Assembly: GCA_965247255.1 (NCBI GenBank)
Contig: CBDFGS010000010.1
Coordinates: 310,001 to 374,000 of the forward strand
Length of the DNA: 64,000 bases
From: CBDFGS01 sp965247255
GTDB lineage: Bacteria; Chloroflexota; Dehalococcoidia; Lucifugimonadales; CAUZJF01
Direction: 5' to 3'
Shown here: positions 39,135 to 48,314 of the stretch, one piece after another
Position numbering within the stretch: position 1 is the stretch's first letter
How the letters are laid out: every line of letters starts with the position of its first letter
Notes under the pieces: model-generated
The model's input: only the letters and a program-made list of their open reading frames with translations
Database searches by the model: none
What the model was told of the DNA's origin: nothing
Made by a program: the position numbers and the translations under genes

Positions 39135-39977
39135 ATGGCGCCGAGGGCAATCTGGAAGGGAGCGATCAGCTTTGGGATGGTTGCCATCCCTATCAAGCTC
39201 TACCCAGCTACGGAGAACAAAGACATACGGTTCGTGACTCTTCACAGCACCTGCAACACACGGCTCAGGCAGAAGCGGTTCTGCTCGACACACGACGAGC
39301 ACGTGGAGACGAACGAGGTCTCGCGAGGATACGAGTACGCAAAAGACCAGTACGTCGTTATGGAGCCCTCGGACTTCGAGAACTTGCCCGTCAAGTCCAC
39401 GCACACCATCGAGATACTGCAGTTCGTAGACCTTCCCAGCATCGACCCGATGTATTTCGAGCGCGGCTACGTCTTGGAGCCTGAGGCCGTCGGGGAGAAG
39501 CCGTTCTACCTGCTGAAACAAGCGTTGGAGTCCAAAGGCCGCGTAGGCATAGCCAAGGTCTCCTTGCGTCAGAAGGAGCACCTCTGTTGCCTCCGGCCTT
39601 ACAAAAACGCCATTGCTATGGAGACCATGTACTATCCGGACGAGATTCGCGGCCTCGGAGAGCTAAGTCTTCCTGAGCAGGAGGTCGAGCTCGCCGACGC
39701 GGAGCTCCAGATGGCGTCGATGTTGATCGATCAACTCAGCGGCACCTTCGAGCCGGAGACCCACCACGACGAGTACCGGAAGGTCTTGGAGCAGGTGATC
39801 GAGGCGCGGTTGGGCGTCGCTGAGCCGGTCATTGCCGCTCCGGAGCCGGTCCTGGGCAAGGTGGGCGACCTGATGGAGGCGCTCAGGGCCAGCATCGAAG
39901 CCACCAAGGCCGTTTCGACAGAGCCGGAGCCGGAGGAAGCGCCGGCCGAGGAGGCCGCGTCGACCGCCGGATCGTAG
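39135..39977 (+). CDS. ku: Non-homologous end-joining protein Ku
   Basis: A 280-residue bacterial Ku homodimer subunit that threads onto double-strand DNA ends and recruits LigD. It shows the typical start APRAIWKGAISFGMVAIPIKLY, the Ku core, and LPEQEVELADAELQMASMLIDQLSGTFEPE at the end of the core. The last 50 residues are Glu/Ala/Pro-rich, not the usual Lys-rich tail. A GGAGG precedes the ATG by 8 nt. It lies between the ligase and polymerase genes. Confidence 0.95.
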   Translation: MAPRAIWKGAISFGMVAIPIKLYPATENKDIRFVTLHSTCNTRLRQKRFCSTHDEHVETNEVSRGYEYAKDQYVVMEPSDFENLPVKSTHTIEILQFVDLPSIDPMYFERGYVLEPEAVGEKPFYLLKQALESKGRVGIAKVSLRQKEHLCCLRPYKNAIAMETMYYPDEIRGLGELSLPEQEVELADAELQMASMLIDQLSGTFEPETHHDEYRKVLEQVIEARLGVAEPVIAAPEPVLGKVGDLMEALRASIEATKAVSTEPEPEEAPAEEAASTAGS

Positions 39978-40008
39978 GCCGTCCTCGAACGGCCTGCATC
40001 CACGCACC

Positions 40009-40896
40009 TTAGAGGTGGGGCAGCCTGTGGCTCGCTTTGGCTAGCCCCGCGGCCACGTCTCCAAGCGCCTTAACCCTGTCGACCATATTCCAGATGTGGA
40101 AATGCTCGGGCAGCACTTTCCCGTCCTCGACCTCCTCCCACGTGAGCGGGGCCGACACCCAGGCGCCGCGCACCGGACGCACGCTGTACAGGGCGGCTGT
40201 CGTCCTGCCGAAACCTACCTGGTTGTAGTCCAACAACACCTTCCCGACTCGATCGCTTCTGCTGTACCCGATGGTGAACAGGTCGGGACGGTGCTGCGCC
40301 AGCACACGTGACACTGCTATAACCCAGTTACGCACGTCATCGAACTCGTACTCGCGCTCGATGCCGGAGATGATGTGCAGACCCTTCGAACCGCTGCTCT
40401 TGACCCAGCACTCCATCCCCATCTGTTCCAGCGCCCGCCTAACCTCATTAGCGCCTTCGCAGACGCGGCTATAAGGGACTCCCGGTCCGGGGTCGAGGTC
40501 GAAGATCACGTGGTCGGGATGGTCCAGGTCGTCGTAGCGCGATAGCCAGGGGTGGACGTCCACGGAGTCCTGGTTTATGAGCCACATAAGGTCGGCCAGG
40601 TCTTCCACATAGGGGCCCGGGCCCTCTTCGAGCTCTACTCTGGGGAGCCAAGCCGGCGCGCCGGCGCCCAGCTTGCGCCGGTGGTACGGGCGCTCGGAGA
40701 TACCCAGCGGGTACGCCTTGATGGTGAGCGGCCGGCCCCGGATGTGGGGCAGCATAAACTCGGAGACGTCGTGGTAGTATTGGAGCAGTTGCGCCTTGGT
40801 TATGCCATCGTCCGGGAAGATTACCTTCGACAGGTGCGAAACACGCAGTCGCTTCCCATTCACGTCGACATACTGGGTCTCTTCGTCGCTCGTCAT
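40009..40896 (-). CDS. LigD-type polymerase/primase (NHEJ)
   Basis: 295 residues from ATG 40896 (MTSDEETQYVDVNGKRL). The frame is open back to 41124, but that part overlaps the divergent hydrolase gene and is unlike LigD. It is an archaeo-eukaryotic primase-fold polymerase that fills and extends DNA ends. HPDHVIFDLDPGPG carries the paired catalytic Asp (DLDP), with KSSGSKGLHI and SRSDRVGKVLLDYNQ also typical. It stands alone rather than fused to ligase and nuclease modules. The phosphoesterase module is not seen in the window. Confidence 0.92.
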   Translation of the reverse strand: MTSDEETQYVDVNGKRLRVSHLSKVIFPDDGITKAQLLQYYHDVSEFMLPHIRGRPLTIKAYPLGISERPYHRRKLGAGAPAWLPRVELEEGPGPYVEDLADLMWLINQDSVDVHPWLSRYDDLDHPDHVIFDLDPGPGVPYSRVCEGANEVRRALEQMGMECWVKSSGSKGLHIISGIEREYEFDDVRNWVIAVSRVLAQHRPDLFTIGYSRSDRVGKVLLDYNQVGFGRTTAALYSVRPVRGAWVSAPLTWEEVEDGKVLPEHFHIWNMVDRVKALGDVAAGLAKASHRLPHL

Positions 40897-41017
40897 AGCC
40901 TGCACAGAATAGAGGTGTCCGACAGGATACTTGGGCCTCACGGTGCAACTCAAGCGACAGGGCCCCGGAACATGCAATCGAGCCAGCGCTAGCCTACCTC
41001 GCACGCTTGAACAGCGA

Positions 41018-41686
41018 ATGAACGAAATAGCCGAAAACGTCGTGCCGGTCCCAATCTCAGACGACCAAACGGTCACAGGGGTCCTGACAGAGCCGGACGC
41101 GGCCGCCGCGTCCTGGACCTTCATCTACGCGCCGGGAGCCGGGTCTAACGTACACGACCCTTTCGGTCGCCTCCTATCCCGTCGCTTACCGGCAACCGGC
41201 GCTGCGGTGGCGAGGTTTCAGTTCCCCTACATGGAGCGCGGAAAAGGGCGGCCCGACCGCCCCGCGGTGCTCGAAACTGCCTGGCGCGCGGCTATAGAGG
41301 TGTTCCGGGGGCGGGGCGGACGGCTGGCCGTCGGAGGCCGCTCCATGGGCGGGCGCATCGCATCACAGGTCGTCGCCGCGGGCACGCCAGTGGACGCGCT
41401 CGCGCTGTTCGCATATCCACTTCACCCGCCGGGCAATCCGCTTAAGATGCGCGACGAACACCTGCCGGCGATCGACGCTCCCGCTCTATTCTGCTCCGGC
41501 ACTCGAGACGCGTTTGGCTCAACAGAAGAGCTTGAAGCCGCCTCGGCTAAGGTCGGGGACGCAACGGTCCACTGGCTCGATGGGGCCGATCACGGATTCA
41601 ACGTTCTAAAGTCCAGCGGCCGCACGAAAGAGCAGGTCCAGGAAGAAGCTATCGGAGCGCTGCTGGACTGGCTTCACTCGATTTGA
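41018..41686 (+). CDS. Alpha/beta hydrolase (KANL3/Tex30-like)
   Basis: 222 residues from ATG 41018 (MNEIAENVVPVPISDD). The earlier frame start at 40931 gives an unlikely Arg/Gln-rich leader. The fold signature YAPGAGSNVHDPF, the nucleophile elbow GGRSMGGRIAS (Ser in GRSMG), and late Asp (GTRDAFG) and His (GADHGFNVL) complete the triad of the KANL3/Tex30-type family. It is a small cytoplasmic esterase-like protein with unknown substrate. Divergent from the LigD-type polymerase. Confidence 0.85.
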   Translation: MNEIAENVVPVPISDDQTVTGVLTEPDAAAASWTFIYAPGAGSNVHDPFGRLLSRRLPATGAAVARFQFPYMERGKGRPDRPAVLETAWRAAIEVFRGRGGRLAVGGRSMGGRIASQVVAAGTPVDALALFAYPLHPPGNPLKMRDEHLPAIDAPALFCSGTRDAFGSTEELEAASAKVGDATVHWLDGADHGFNVLKSSGRTKEQVQEEAIGALLDWLHSI

Positions 41687-41836
41687 GGAAGGCACGCCGG
41701 TCACCTTGCTAACATCGCGCCTGCGTCGGGGACCCGCGATTGTAGACCCCGCCCAATAGCGCCCGCCATACGCATCGATAATCTAGCGTTCCCCGGACTA
41801 GCAGACTAAGACGAGAGTCCACAATCGGAGGTACCG

Positions 41837-42823
41837 ATGCTCGACCCGAAACCGCTTGGGAGGACCGGACGCAAGATCAGCGCCATCGGTCTGGGGTGTG
41901 TCACCTTCGGAAGAGAGATCGACGAAGACCAGTCGTACCGCATCATGGACTACGCCGTGGAAAAGGGGATCACCTTCTTCGACACGTCGGAGGCGTACGG
42001 CGGCGGCCAGGCGGTGGCGGGGAAGAAGGGCGACACCAGCGACCCCGAGTGGGGTGTGGCCAGCGACGAGGTGAGCTCATCTGAGCGTATTATCGGAACG
42101 TGGATGAGGCTGAGGGACTGCCGCGACGAGATTACCGTGTGCACCAAAGTGAACACCGGCGGCAGCTCTGAGAACATCCCTCGGGCGCTGTCGGCCAGCC
42201 TGGAGCGCCTGCAAACAGACTACACCGATATCTACAAGATGCACTCTCCAGACCAAACAGTCCCCATCGAAGAGACCATGGAGACGATGACCGCCGAGAT
42301 CAGCGCTGGGCGAATGCTCGTGGCCGGCTGCAGCAATTACTCGACCGCCCAGCTCGAGGAGGCGTTGGATGCCAGCGCGTCTCACGGATATACCCGCTTC
42401 GAGGTGACACAACCCTCATACAGCCTCGCCGCGCCGGAAGCGCAGGAAGAGCTCCTTCCTCTCTGCGCCAGGGAGGAAGTCGCCGCTACGCCTTACGGGC
42501 CCTTGGGCTCGGGGTTCCTAACCGGCAAGTACACGCCCGACCGGACCAAGTTCCCACCCCGAACGCGGTTCCACGTCGCTCCCGGCCACGCGGACGTGTA
42601 CTTCAGTGACCGCAACTTCCGAGTGGTGGAGAAGCTGCGAGCGAAAGCCGATGAGCTTGGGATGCCGATGGTAAAACTGGCCATGGCGTGGGCCATGACC
42701 CATCCCAGCGTCACTGCCGCTTTGATCGGAGCGCGAGAGACGAGGCACATCGACAACGCCGTCGCCGCCTACGAGATGGGCCTGGACCCCGAGCTGCGAG
42801 CCGAGATGTCTGCCTGGGACTGA
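41837..42823 (+). CDS. Aldo/keto reductase
   Basis: A 328-residue NADPH-dependent TIM-barrel oxidoreductase. It carries LGRTGRKISAIGLGCVTFG, the catalytic Asp/Tyr pair (FFDTSEAYGGG), a Lys in ITVCTKVNTG and a His in YKMHSPD, so the AKR tetrad is complete. The C-terminus has the cofactor loop (TAALIGARETRHIDNAVAA). A GGAGG lies about 5 nt before the ATG. The substrate is unknown. Monocistronic, convergent with the glycosyltransferase. Confidence 0.93.
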   Translation: MLDPKPLGRTGRKISAIGLGCVTFGREIDEDQSYRIMDYAVEKGITFFDTSEAYGGGQAVAGKKGDTSDPEWGVASDEVSSSERIIGTWMRLRDCRDEITVCTKVNTGGSSENIPRALSASLERLQTDYTDIYKMHSPDQTVPIEETMETMTAEISAGRMLVAGCSNYSTAQLEEALDASASHGYTRFEVTQPSYSLAAPEAQEELLPLCAREEVAATPYGPLGSGFLTGKYTPDRTKFPPRTRFHVAPGHADVYFSDRNFRVVEKLRAKADELGMPMVKLAMAWAMTHPSVTAALIGARETRHIDNAVAAYEMGLDPELRAEMSAWD

Positions 42824-42908
42824 TATCGCTCGGCAGGCGGTAGACGCTCGACGGCGCTCTCGGAGTTTTGCTTGGGCGCCGCAGCCCGGAAAGTCACTGA
42901 GGTCAAGA

Positions 42909-44039
42909 TCACATTCTCTGGGCCAGCTCCTCTCGGAACATCCGGGCCTGTGCGAGAAGAGCCTCTGCAACCGCGGAGGCCGCAACGCCCTCGATCTCTG
43001 TCCAGAAGGTGACTGCCCGCATCAGGAACGCCGGGAGGAGCTGCTCCGCGACATCCCCGGCAGAGAGTGTCCGGTCCGAGACGGCCCCGGCAATGCAACC
43101 GGCAAATAGACTGGCCCATCGCCGGGTAGTCAGACTGGGGTGTTCGGAACGAATACTCTCCTCCAGCTCTGTATCCTGGCGCCCCCACCACTCCATGTAG
43201 ATAGGAAGCAGCTCCAGGGCGCTCCGCCGGGCTTTCGAGAACATCTCTTGGCTCGATGCGCCGTAGGGAAATGCGTCGTCGTCCTCCACCGCGTAAGGCT
43301 CGCCCTGATCGACAACGGTGGGACTGAATCGAAGCTGCCTCGCGACGGCTACTCCCCCAGCCGCTACGTCCCTGAATATCTCGGACATCTTCGGGAAGGT
43401 GTTTTTGTGTATTTTGCGCCCAAGGCTCACCTGTGCGACCCTGAAGCCCGCGCCGACCGCGTGCATGGACATGAATATGTCGATGCCGTACCGGTTTATG
43501 GCCGGCTCGTCGACGGGACGCGAAAGTATGCATTCGGCGGTGCGACGGGTAAAACCGAATTCCCCCCCGATTGGTTGCCGAAGGTCGACGCCAAGATAGC
43601 CATAGACCAGAGGATACGCAAAGTGGTTCGTTGAGATCGCTTCGAACCGGTCTCTCCGGTAGAGCGGCGCCACAAAGTCCGCTTCTCCTCGTACCAGCGG
43701 GGACGAGAGCTTCTCTACCCAGCTTCCAGTCATCGATGACACATCGGCGTCGACGGACACGAGGTAGTCGACGTCGTTCTCCATCGCCCATGTGAAGAAG
43801 TGAAACAGGTTTCTGCCCTTTCCGCGCGGTTCCTCAGAGAGATCGAACAACAGCTTGCGGCACCGCGTGGGGGTCTCGAGAAACACGCGGCGCGTGTCAT
43901 CCGTGCTACCGCTGTCCGTGTTGACGATGGTGCATTTCCCCGTTTCGAACAGGGAGGTAAGCGCGCGGTCGACCTCTACGACGACGTGTCCGATGGAGTC
44001 GGCCTCGTTGTACGACGGAATGCATACGGCAATGCGCAT
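42909..44039 (-). CDS. Family 2-type glycosyltransferase (glucosylglycerate synthase-like)
   Basis: 376 residues. The GT-A core starts MRIAVCIPSYNEADSIGHVV, with NTDSGSTDDT for the nucleotide-sugar and VSVDADVSSM as the metal-binding DxD-type motif. It also has GGEFGFTRR and YGIDIFMSMHAVGAG. The pattern resembles mannosylglycerate/glucosyl-3-phosphoglycerate synthase enzymes, so a compatible-solute or glycolipid role is possible but not proven. It is the last gene of a leftward cluster after a GalU-like enzyme and two P-loop proteins. Confidence 0.82.
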   Translation of the reverse strand: MRIAVCIPSYNEADSIGHVVVEVDRALTSLFETGKCTIVNTDSGSTDDTRRVFLETPTRCRKLLFDLSEEPRGKGRNLFHFFTWAMENDVDYLVSVDADVSSMTGSWVEKLSSPLVRGEADFVAPLYRRDRFEAISTNHFAYPLVYGYLGVDLRQPIGGEFGFTRRTAECILSRPVDEPAINRYGIDIFMSMHAVGAGFRVAQVSLGRKIHKNTFPKMSEIFRDVAAGGVAVARQLRFSPTVVDQGEPYAVEDDDAFPYGASSQEMFSKARRSALELLPIYMEWWGRQDTELEESIRSEHPSLTTRRWASLFAGCIAGAVSDRTLSAGDVAEQLLPAFLMRAVTFWTEIEGVAASAVAEALLAQARMFREELAQRM

Positions 44040-44190
44040 CGGCGAAACTCCGACTCGCGCTCATCCGCCTGTGGGAGTAGCTGGACCGGGGCAGATCTTT
44101 TATTTGGCGAACATCGCGGGGCTACCTGAAGCGCCTGGTTTCAGCAGAGCTGACGGACTCGGTCAGCAGCGCGGCGTGCCTTGCGGTCTG

Positions 44191-44868
44191 TTAGGCGCCG
44201 CGATTCAGCCTGCGGTGTACGAGCATGCGCAGACGATCGGACTCACTGAGGTGCGGCTTGACATTCTCGACGAACTCGACCAGGGTCTCCTCTACCGTCG
44301 CTGAGGTAGTATCCAACACGAACTTCCGCGATAGAATCGACCTCTCGTACTCCTCCTCGAATCGCCGCAGCACAAGATCGATATCGGCTTCTTTGATGAC
44401 CTGGTTCTCGTGCGGGTCCGCTTTCATACGCCCGGCTATTACATCAGGCGCCGCTTTCACCAGGACGAGTACAGTGTCCGGCGCAGCCCGCATGATCCGG
44501 TGCTCGATGCGCCCAAAGTAGCGTCCGCGGTCCCCGTAGATTCCGTCCATACCGTACCCGAAGTACAGCGGCGCATACACGGCCTCGTCGAAATGGAGCC
44601 CTACCATGTAGTGGTCGGGGTCAGAGTAGAAAGCGTCCGATAGATGGTACTCCAGGTGGTACCTCTGAAACATCTCGAGCACGTTGGGGCTCAGCGCCAG
44701 TATGCCCGCCTGCTCCTCAGCGGTCAGCGGCTCATGGGACACGTGCGGGATCTTGAAGTGGTCGTGGACCCCCGGCTTGCCCCCAAGCGTCTGCTCGACC
44801 CAATCGGATATCGCCTGTACCAGCGTTGTGGTGCCCGCGTATTCACACCCAACCAGGATCAGTCTCAT
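44191..44868 (-). CDS. P-loop-like protein with non-canonical Walker A (paralog 2)
   Basis: A 225-residue protein of P-loop kinase type. The N-terminus is LILVGCEYAGTTTLVQAI. The loop has the Gly-x4-Gly-Thr spacing but Thr where the Walker A Lys should be. Other conserved-looking parts are VHDHFKIPH, DTVLVLVKAAPDVI (a Walker B/lid-like region as in kinases) and FVLDTTSATVEETL. It is paralogous to the gene just upstream, with which it overlaps by 4 bp. It could be an unusual nucleoside- or sugar-kinase relative or a regulatory pseudo-kinase. Confidence 0.75.
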   Translation of the reverse strand: MRLILVGCEYAGTTTLVQAISDWVEQTLGGKPGVHDHFKIPHVSHEPLTAEEQAGILALSPNVLEMFQRYHLEYHLSDAFYSDPDHYMVGLHFDEAVYAPLYFGYGMDGIYGDRGRYFGRIEHRIMRAAPDTVLVLVKAAPDVIAGRMKADPHENQVIKEADIDLVLRRFEEEYERSILSRKFVLDTTSATVEETLVEFVENVKPHLSESDRLRMLVHRRLNRGA

Positions 44869-45581
44869 GACAACTCCTTCGAATCGCTCGTCCCATAGCG
44901 CAGAATGCGCATGCGGTCATCGTCTGAAAAATAAGGCTCCATGAGCTTGCTGAACTCGGCTACGGACTCATCCACAGATGCCTCGCTTGTATCGAGAGCG
45001 ACCTTACGACGAATTGCGCTCCTTGCTACCTCGTCCTCAAACCTCTTCATGATGAACTCGACATCGTCTTCCTGGACGACTCCGCTGAAATGGGGGTTGT
45101 CTTTCATACGTCTCCTGACCGTCTCGGGAGAGGCCTTAACGTGGACGAGCACGGTATCGGGCGCGAACCTGGCGAAACGGACCGCTATGTGCTGGGATAT
45201 CACGCGGCGGTCTCCCTCCTCCCCCTTCCCGCCGTAGCCGAAGTAGTGCGGGCCGTATATGGCGTCTTCGATATGCAGGCCCACGACGATGCGGTCCTGG
45301 TCGGCGTCGAAGTACGCTTGGTTAGGCGTATGATAGTAGATGTTGTGCCGCTGTAGCGACTCCTTCAGGCGCGGGCTCAGAGCCAGATACTGCGCCCGCT
45401 CTTCCTCTGTAATCAGAGACGGCCCCGAGGCTTGCTGGGCGTGGCCGATGGTGAACGGGACCTTGAAGTGGTCGTGGACGAGCCGGATACGCGTGCCCGT
45501 GACCGACTCGAACCAGTCGCGAATTGCGTGAGCCAGAGTGGTGGTCCCGGTGTACTCGCAGCCCACTATCAGAAGCTTCAC
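44865..45581 (-). CDS. P-loop-like protein with non-canonical Walker A (paralog 1)
   Basis: 238 residues, about 40% similar by eye to its downstream neighbour. It starts KLLIVGCEYTGTTTLAHAI, again with Thr in place of the P-loop Lys. Both share HDHFK, GLHxxxAxYxPxYFGYG, RRVISQH/RIEHR, DTVLVxVKAxPxxxxxRMKxxPH and DTSxAxVxE. The start overlaps the GalU-like stop by 4 bp and the stop overlaps the next start by 4 bp, so the three are translationally coupled. The conserved second half resembles the LID/thymidylate-kinase area. Function unassigned. Confidence 0.75.
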   Translation of the reverse strand: MKLLIVGCEYTGTTTLAHAIRDWFESVTGTRIRLVHDHFKVPFTIGHAQQASGPSLITEEERAQYLALSPRLKESLQRHNIYYHTPNQAYFDADQDRIVVGLHIEDAIYGPHYFGYGGKGEEGDRRVISQHIAVRFARFAPDTVLVHVKASPETVRRRMKDNPHFSGVVQEDDVEFIMKRFEDEVARSAIRRKVALDTSEASVDESVAEFSKLMEPYFSDDDRMRILRYGTSDSKELS

Positions 45582-46453
45582 GAGGCATCCTCGCTAAGAA
45601 TGTCGCGCAGCCACACCCCGAATTCCTCAGCCATATCGTCACGCGTTAGGGCAGAATGCACAGACGCCTTCAGCATTCCCAGCGGCGTGCCCACGTCGAA
45701 GCGCTGCGCCGTCGTGCGATAGGCGTAGACATCTCGGTTGGGAATCATGGCTGCGAGGGCATCGGTGAGCTGGACCTCACCTATGGCCCCGGGCCGCGTC
45801 TCCTCCAGCAGGCCGAAGACGTCGGGGGTGAGAACGTACCTGCCGATTATTGCGAGATTCGAGGGCGCGTCTTCTAGGCTTGGCTTCTCGACCATCTCCT
45901 CAACCAGGAACAGGTCGTCGGCGACCGGTTTCGGCCGCACGATGCCCAGACTAGACACCATCGCATCGGGGACCTCCTGGACCGCTATAACGGGCCCCTG
46001 CCGTTCTTCGAACACATCTAGAACGTCGCCAATTACCGGCTTCTCGCTCCAGAAGACCTCGTCCGGCAGGAGTACGGCGAAGGGCTCGTCGCCAATCGCC
46101 GATCGAGCCTGAAGCACCGCGTGTCCCAGGCCCAGCTGCTCTTGCTGCACCAGAACGCTCACCTCAGCCATTCTAGGGATAGCTCTCATCTGCTCGAGGA
46201 GCGCGTCCTTTCCCCGCGCCTCGAGCGCTTCCTCCAGGTCGGGAATGGGCTCGAAGTAGGCGCCGATGGCCTCGTGGCCCGGGGACACTACGAAGACGAT
46301 CTCCGCGATGCCCGCGCGAGCCGCCTCATTGGCTGCCAAGCTTATCGCCGGCGTATCGAGCACAGGCAGCAACGGCTTCGGCACAGACCTCGTGGCAGGT
46401 AGCCATCGGGTTCCGAAGCCGGCGGCGGGAATGACAGCCTTGCGGATGCGCAT
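45578..46453 (-). CDS. UTP--glucose-1-phosphate uridylyltransferase (GalU-like)
   Basis: A 291-residue nucleotidyltransferase that makes UDP-glucose from UTP and glucose-1-phosphate. IPAAGFGTRWLPATRSVPKPLLP is the nucleotide-binding signature. Further motifs are QEQLGLGHAVLQAR, EMVEKPSLEDAPSNLAIIGRYVLTPDVF, GEVQLTDALA and RFDVGTPLGML, all in GalU order. It is the first gene of the operon with two P-loop proteins and, 150 bp further, a glycosyltransferase that could use the product. Confidence 0.92.
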   Translation of the reverse strand: MRIRKAVIPAAGFGTRWLPATRSVPKPLLPVLDTPAISLAANEAARAGIAEIVFVVSPGHEAIGAYFEPIPDLEEALEARGKDALLEQMRAIPRMAEVSVLVQQEQLGLGHAVLQARSAIGDEPFAVLLPDEVFWSEKPVIGDVLDVFEERQGPVIAVQEVPDAMVSSLGIVRPKPVADDLFLVEEMVEKPSLEDAPSNLAIIGRYVLTPDVFGLLEETRPGAIGEVQLTDALAAMIPNRDVYAYRTTAQRFDVGTPLGMLKASVHSALTRDDMAEEFGVWLRDILSEDAS

Positions 46454-46466
46454 CCTATTTTTCTCC

Positions 46467-47741
46467 CTACGCCGCTGCGACCTGTCCTGTCCGGTAAACC
46501 TGTCTCAGAACGGGCTGCCCGATGCCAAGGCTCACGACCACGACGAGAAACAGAAGGCCGGTCGTGAGCAGGATTGGCGGCGCGGACCACGCATCGGCCA
46601 TGAACCCGTACGCTAGGTTTGCAAACGCCATAATGCCTCCGGCATGGAGGGTGTAGAGGCTCGATATCCGCGACCGGAGCCGATCGGGGGCCAGAGCCTG
46701 CACATACGCCACGGTCAGCGCCATGAATGTCGCCTGAGTTGCACCCATCGCGGCGGCGAATCCTATGGCCATCGGAAAGGAACCGGACAGCGCGAGCAGC
46801 ATAGGCGTTATCGCGCTGAGCACCCCCGTGGCTATCAGCATCTGTCCTTTGGCCTTTTCGCTGCGCATGCCCGCGATTATCATGAGTCCTGCCATCGACC
46901 CGGCGCCGAATCCCATCATCAGATATGCGAAGATCGAGCCATCCTCGGCTCCGAGCTCGGCCCTCGAGAACACCGGTAGTATCGACTCAAAGGACATAAC
47001 CAGGGCGCAATGAAACGCGACGAGAAGCATGAAAAGGGCGATGGCCTGGTGCGTGTAGACGTAGGCCAGCCCATCTGCAATATTCCTCAAAATCCCGGCC
47101 TCGGGCCGGGTCTGACCGGTCGACCGCGTCCTCGTGCGGCTCATCTCGAACGCACCCAGCGCGTAGAACCCGGCGCTAACCGCTAGGACGCCTTCCACGC
47201 CAACGGAGTCGATTGCCAGCAGCGGCCCGGCCACCAGAGGCCCGAAGAAACGCCCGCCGTGCCGGGTCGCCCCGCTCAGGACCATGGCGTTTAGCAGGTC
47301 TTCCCGAGGGACTTGATTGGGGACCAAGGCGGTCACCACCGGTTCTTGAAGCGACCGAAACACCCCGGCAGATAGTGCGAGTACGGCTATGAGCCACAGC
47401 TCTAGCGCGTCCATAGCGGCAAGGACGGCCATCAGAGTCATCACCCCTGTCATGGCCACAAGACAGATAAGCACGACAGTGCGGCGATCGTACACGTCCC
47501 CGATGAGGCCGCCAAAGGGTGAGACGAAGAGGAAGGGGACCATCGATGCGAAGGTGACGATCCCCACCCAACCAGAGGACTCTGAGTCCACGAGGACCAG
47601 CCACCCAGTGGCCACGATGAACGACCACAACCCCGCGCTGGTGAACATGCTGGATAGCCAGGTGTGCGCGAAGTCCCGGTGACGCAAAGACGCCAGCTGG
47701 GGAGCGCGGGAGGCCCAACTCAGACCTTCGGGACGTTTCAT
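46467..47741 (-). CDS. MFS transporter (EntS/drug-exporter type)
   Basis: 424 residues with about twelve hydrophobic segments. GLIGDVYDRRTVV is the MFS loop 2-3 motif. The arrangement (LRHRDFAHTWLSSMFTSAGLWSFIVATGW start, FRSLQEPVVTALVPNQV mid-region) resembles the enterobactin/macrolide exporter subfamily MFS_3. It sits in the inner membrane as a proton-driven exporter, substrate unknown. It is the gene immediately upstream of galU on the same strand, separated by 13 bp. Confidence 0.87.
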   Translation of the reverse strand: MKRPEGLSWASRAPQLASLRHRDFAHTWLSSMFTSAGLWSFIVATGWLVLVDSESSGWVGIVTFASMVPFLFVSPFGGLIGDVYDRRTVVLICLVAMTGVMTLMAVLAAMDALELWLIAVLALSAGVFRSLQEPVVTALVPNQVPREDLLNAMVLSGATRHGGRFFGPLVAGPLLAIDSVGVEGVLAVSAGFYALGAFEMSRTRTRSTGQTRPEAGILRNIADGLAYVYTHQAIALFMLLVAFHCALVMSFESILPVFSRAELGAEDGSIFAYLMMGFGAGSMAGLMIIAGMRSEKAKGQMLIATGVLSAITPMLLALSGSFPMAIGFAAAMGATQATFMALTVAYVQALAPDRLRSRISSLYTLHAGGIMAFANLAYGFMADAWSAPPILLTTGLLFLVVVVSLGIGQPVLRQVYRTGQVAAA

Positions 47742-47919
47742 CGGCGCACCATCGCGGTCCTCTCCCCACTCCGGCGCCTGGGATTATAGCAGCCTCCTAC
47801 GTGCCATAGGGTCGATTGCTCCGGCTCTTGCTATTCGGTGTAAGGCTATGGTGCGTTCACCTCGTGTTACGATTGTCGACGTCGCGGAATCATCCTGGTG
47901 AGCGGGAGGATGTAAGAGA

Positions 47920-48264
47920 ATGACCCTGGCCAGAGAGCGCTGCGTCGCATGCCGACGAGATTCACCGACGGTCACCGACGATGAGATCGCTGAGTTTCAC
48001 GCCGACGTTCCCGCATGGCGGCTGACAGAGGAGGGGGAGATAAAGCGGCTGGACCGGACCTTCACCTTCGCGGATTTCGCCGGCCCACTTAGGCTGGCCA
48101 CGAAGGTGGGTGAGATTGCTGAGGAGGAAGGCCACCACCCACGCCTGATTGTGGAGTGGGGTCGAGTTAATGTGGCGTGGTGGACCCACAAGATACGCGG
48201 TCTTCACCGCAACGACTTCATCATGGCGGCCAAGACCGACGAGCTCTATTCCAGGCTCTCGTAG
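47920..48264 (+). CDS. phhB: 4a-hydroxytetrahydrobiopterin dehydratase
   Basis: A 114-residue pterin-4a-carbinolamine dehydratase that regenerates the pterin cofactor of aromatic hydroxylases or recycles related pterins. The CxxC-containing leader is followed by WRLTEEGEIKRLDRTFTFADF and the active-site block EEEGHHPRLIVEWGRVNVAWWTH, which carries the family His-His-Pro and trailing His. A GAGGATG-type ribosome site precedes the ATG. No aromatic amino-acid hydroxylase is in the window. Confidence 0.92.
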   Translation: MTLARERCVACRRDSPTVTDDEIAEFHADVPAWRLTEEGEIKRLDRTFTFADFAGPLRLATKVGEIAEEEGHHPRLIVEWGRVNVAWWTHKIRGLHRNDFIMAAKTDELYSRLS

Positions 48265-48314
48265 GGTTGGCGCATGTCACGCTTCTCAGTTGTTGGAACA
48301 GGGACGGCGCGCTA

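Noticed and set aside
40897..41124. N-terminal extension of the LigD-type polymerase
   Set aside because: It overlaps the divergent hydrolase gene and is unlike LigD. The first credible start is at 40896.
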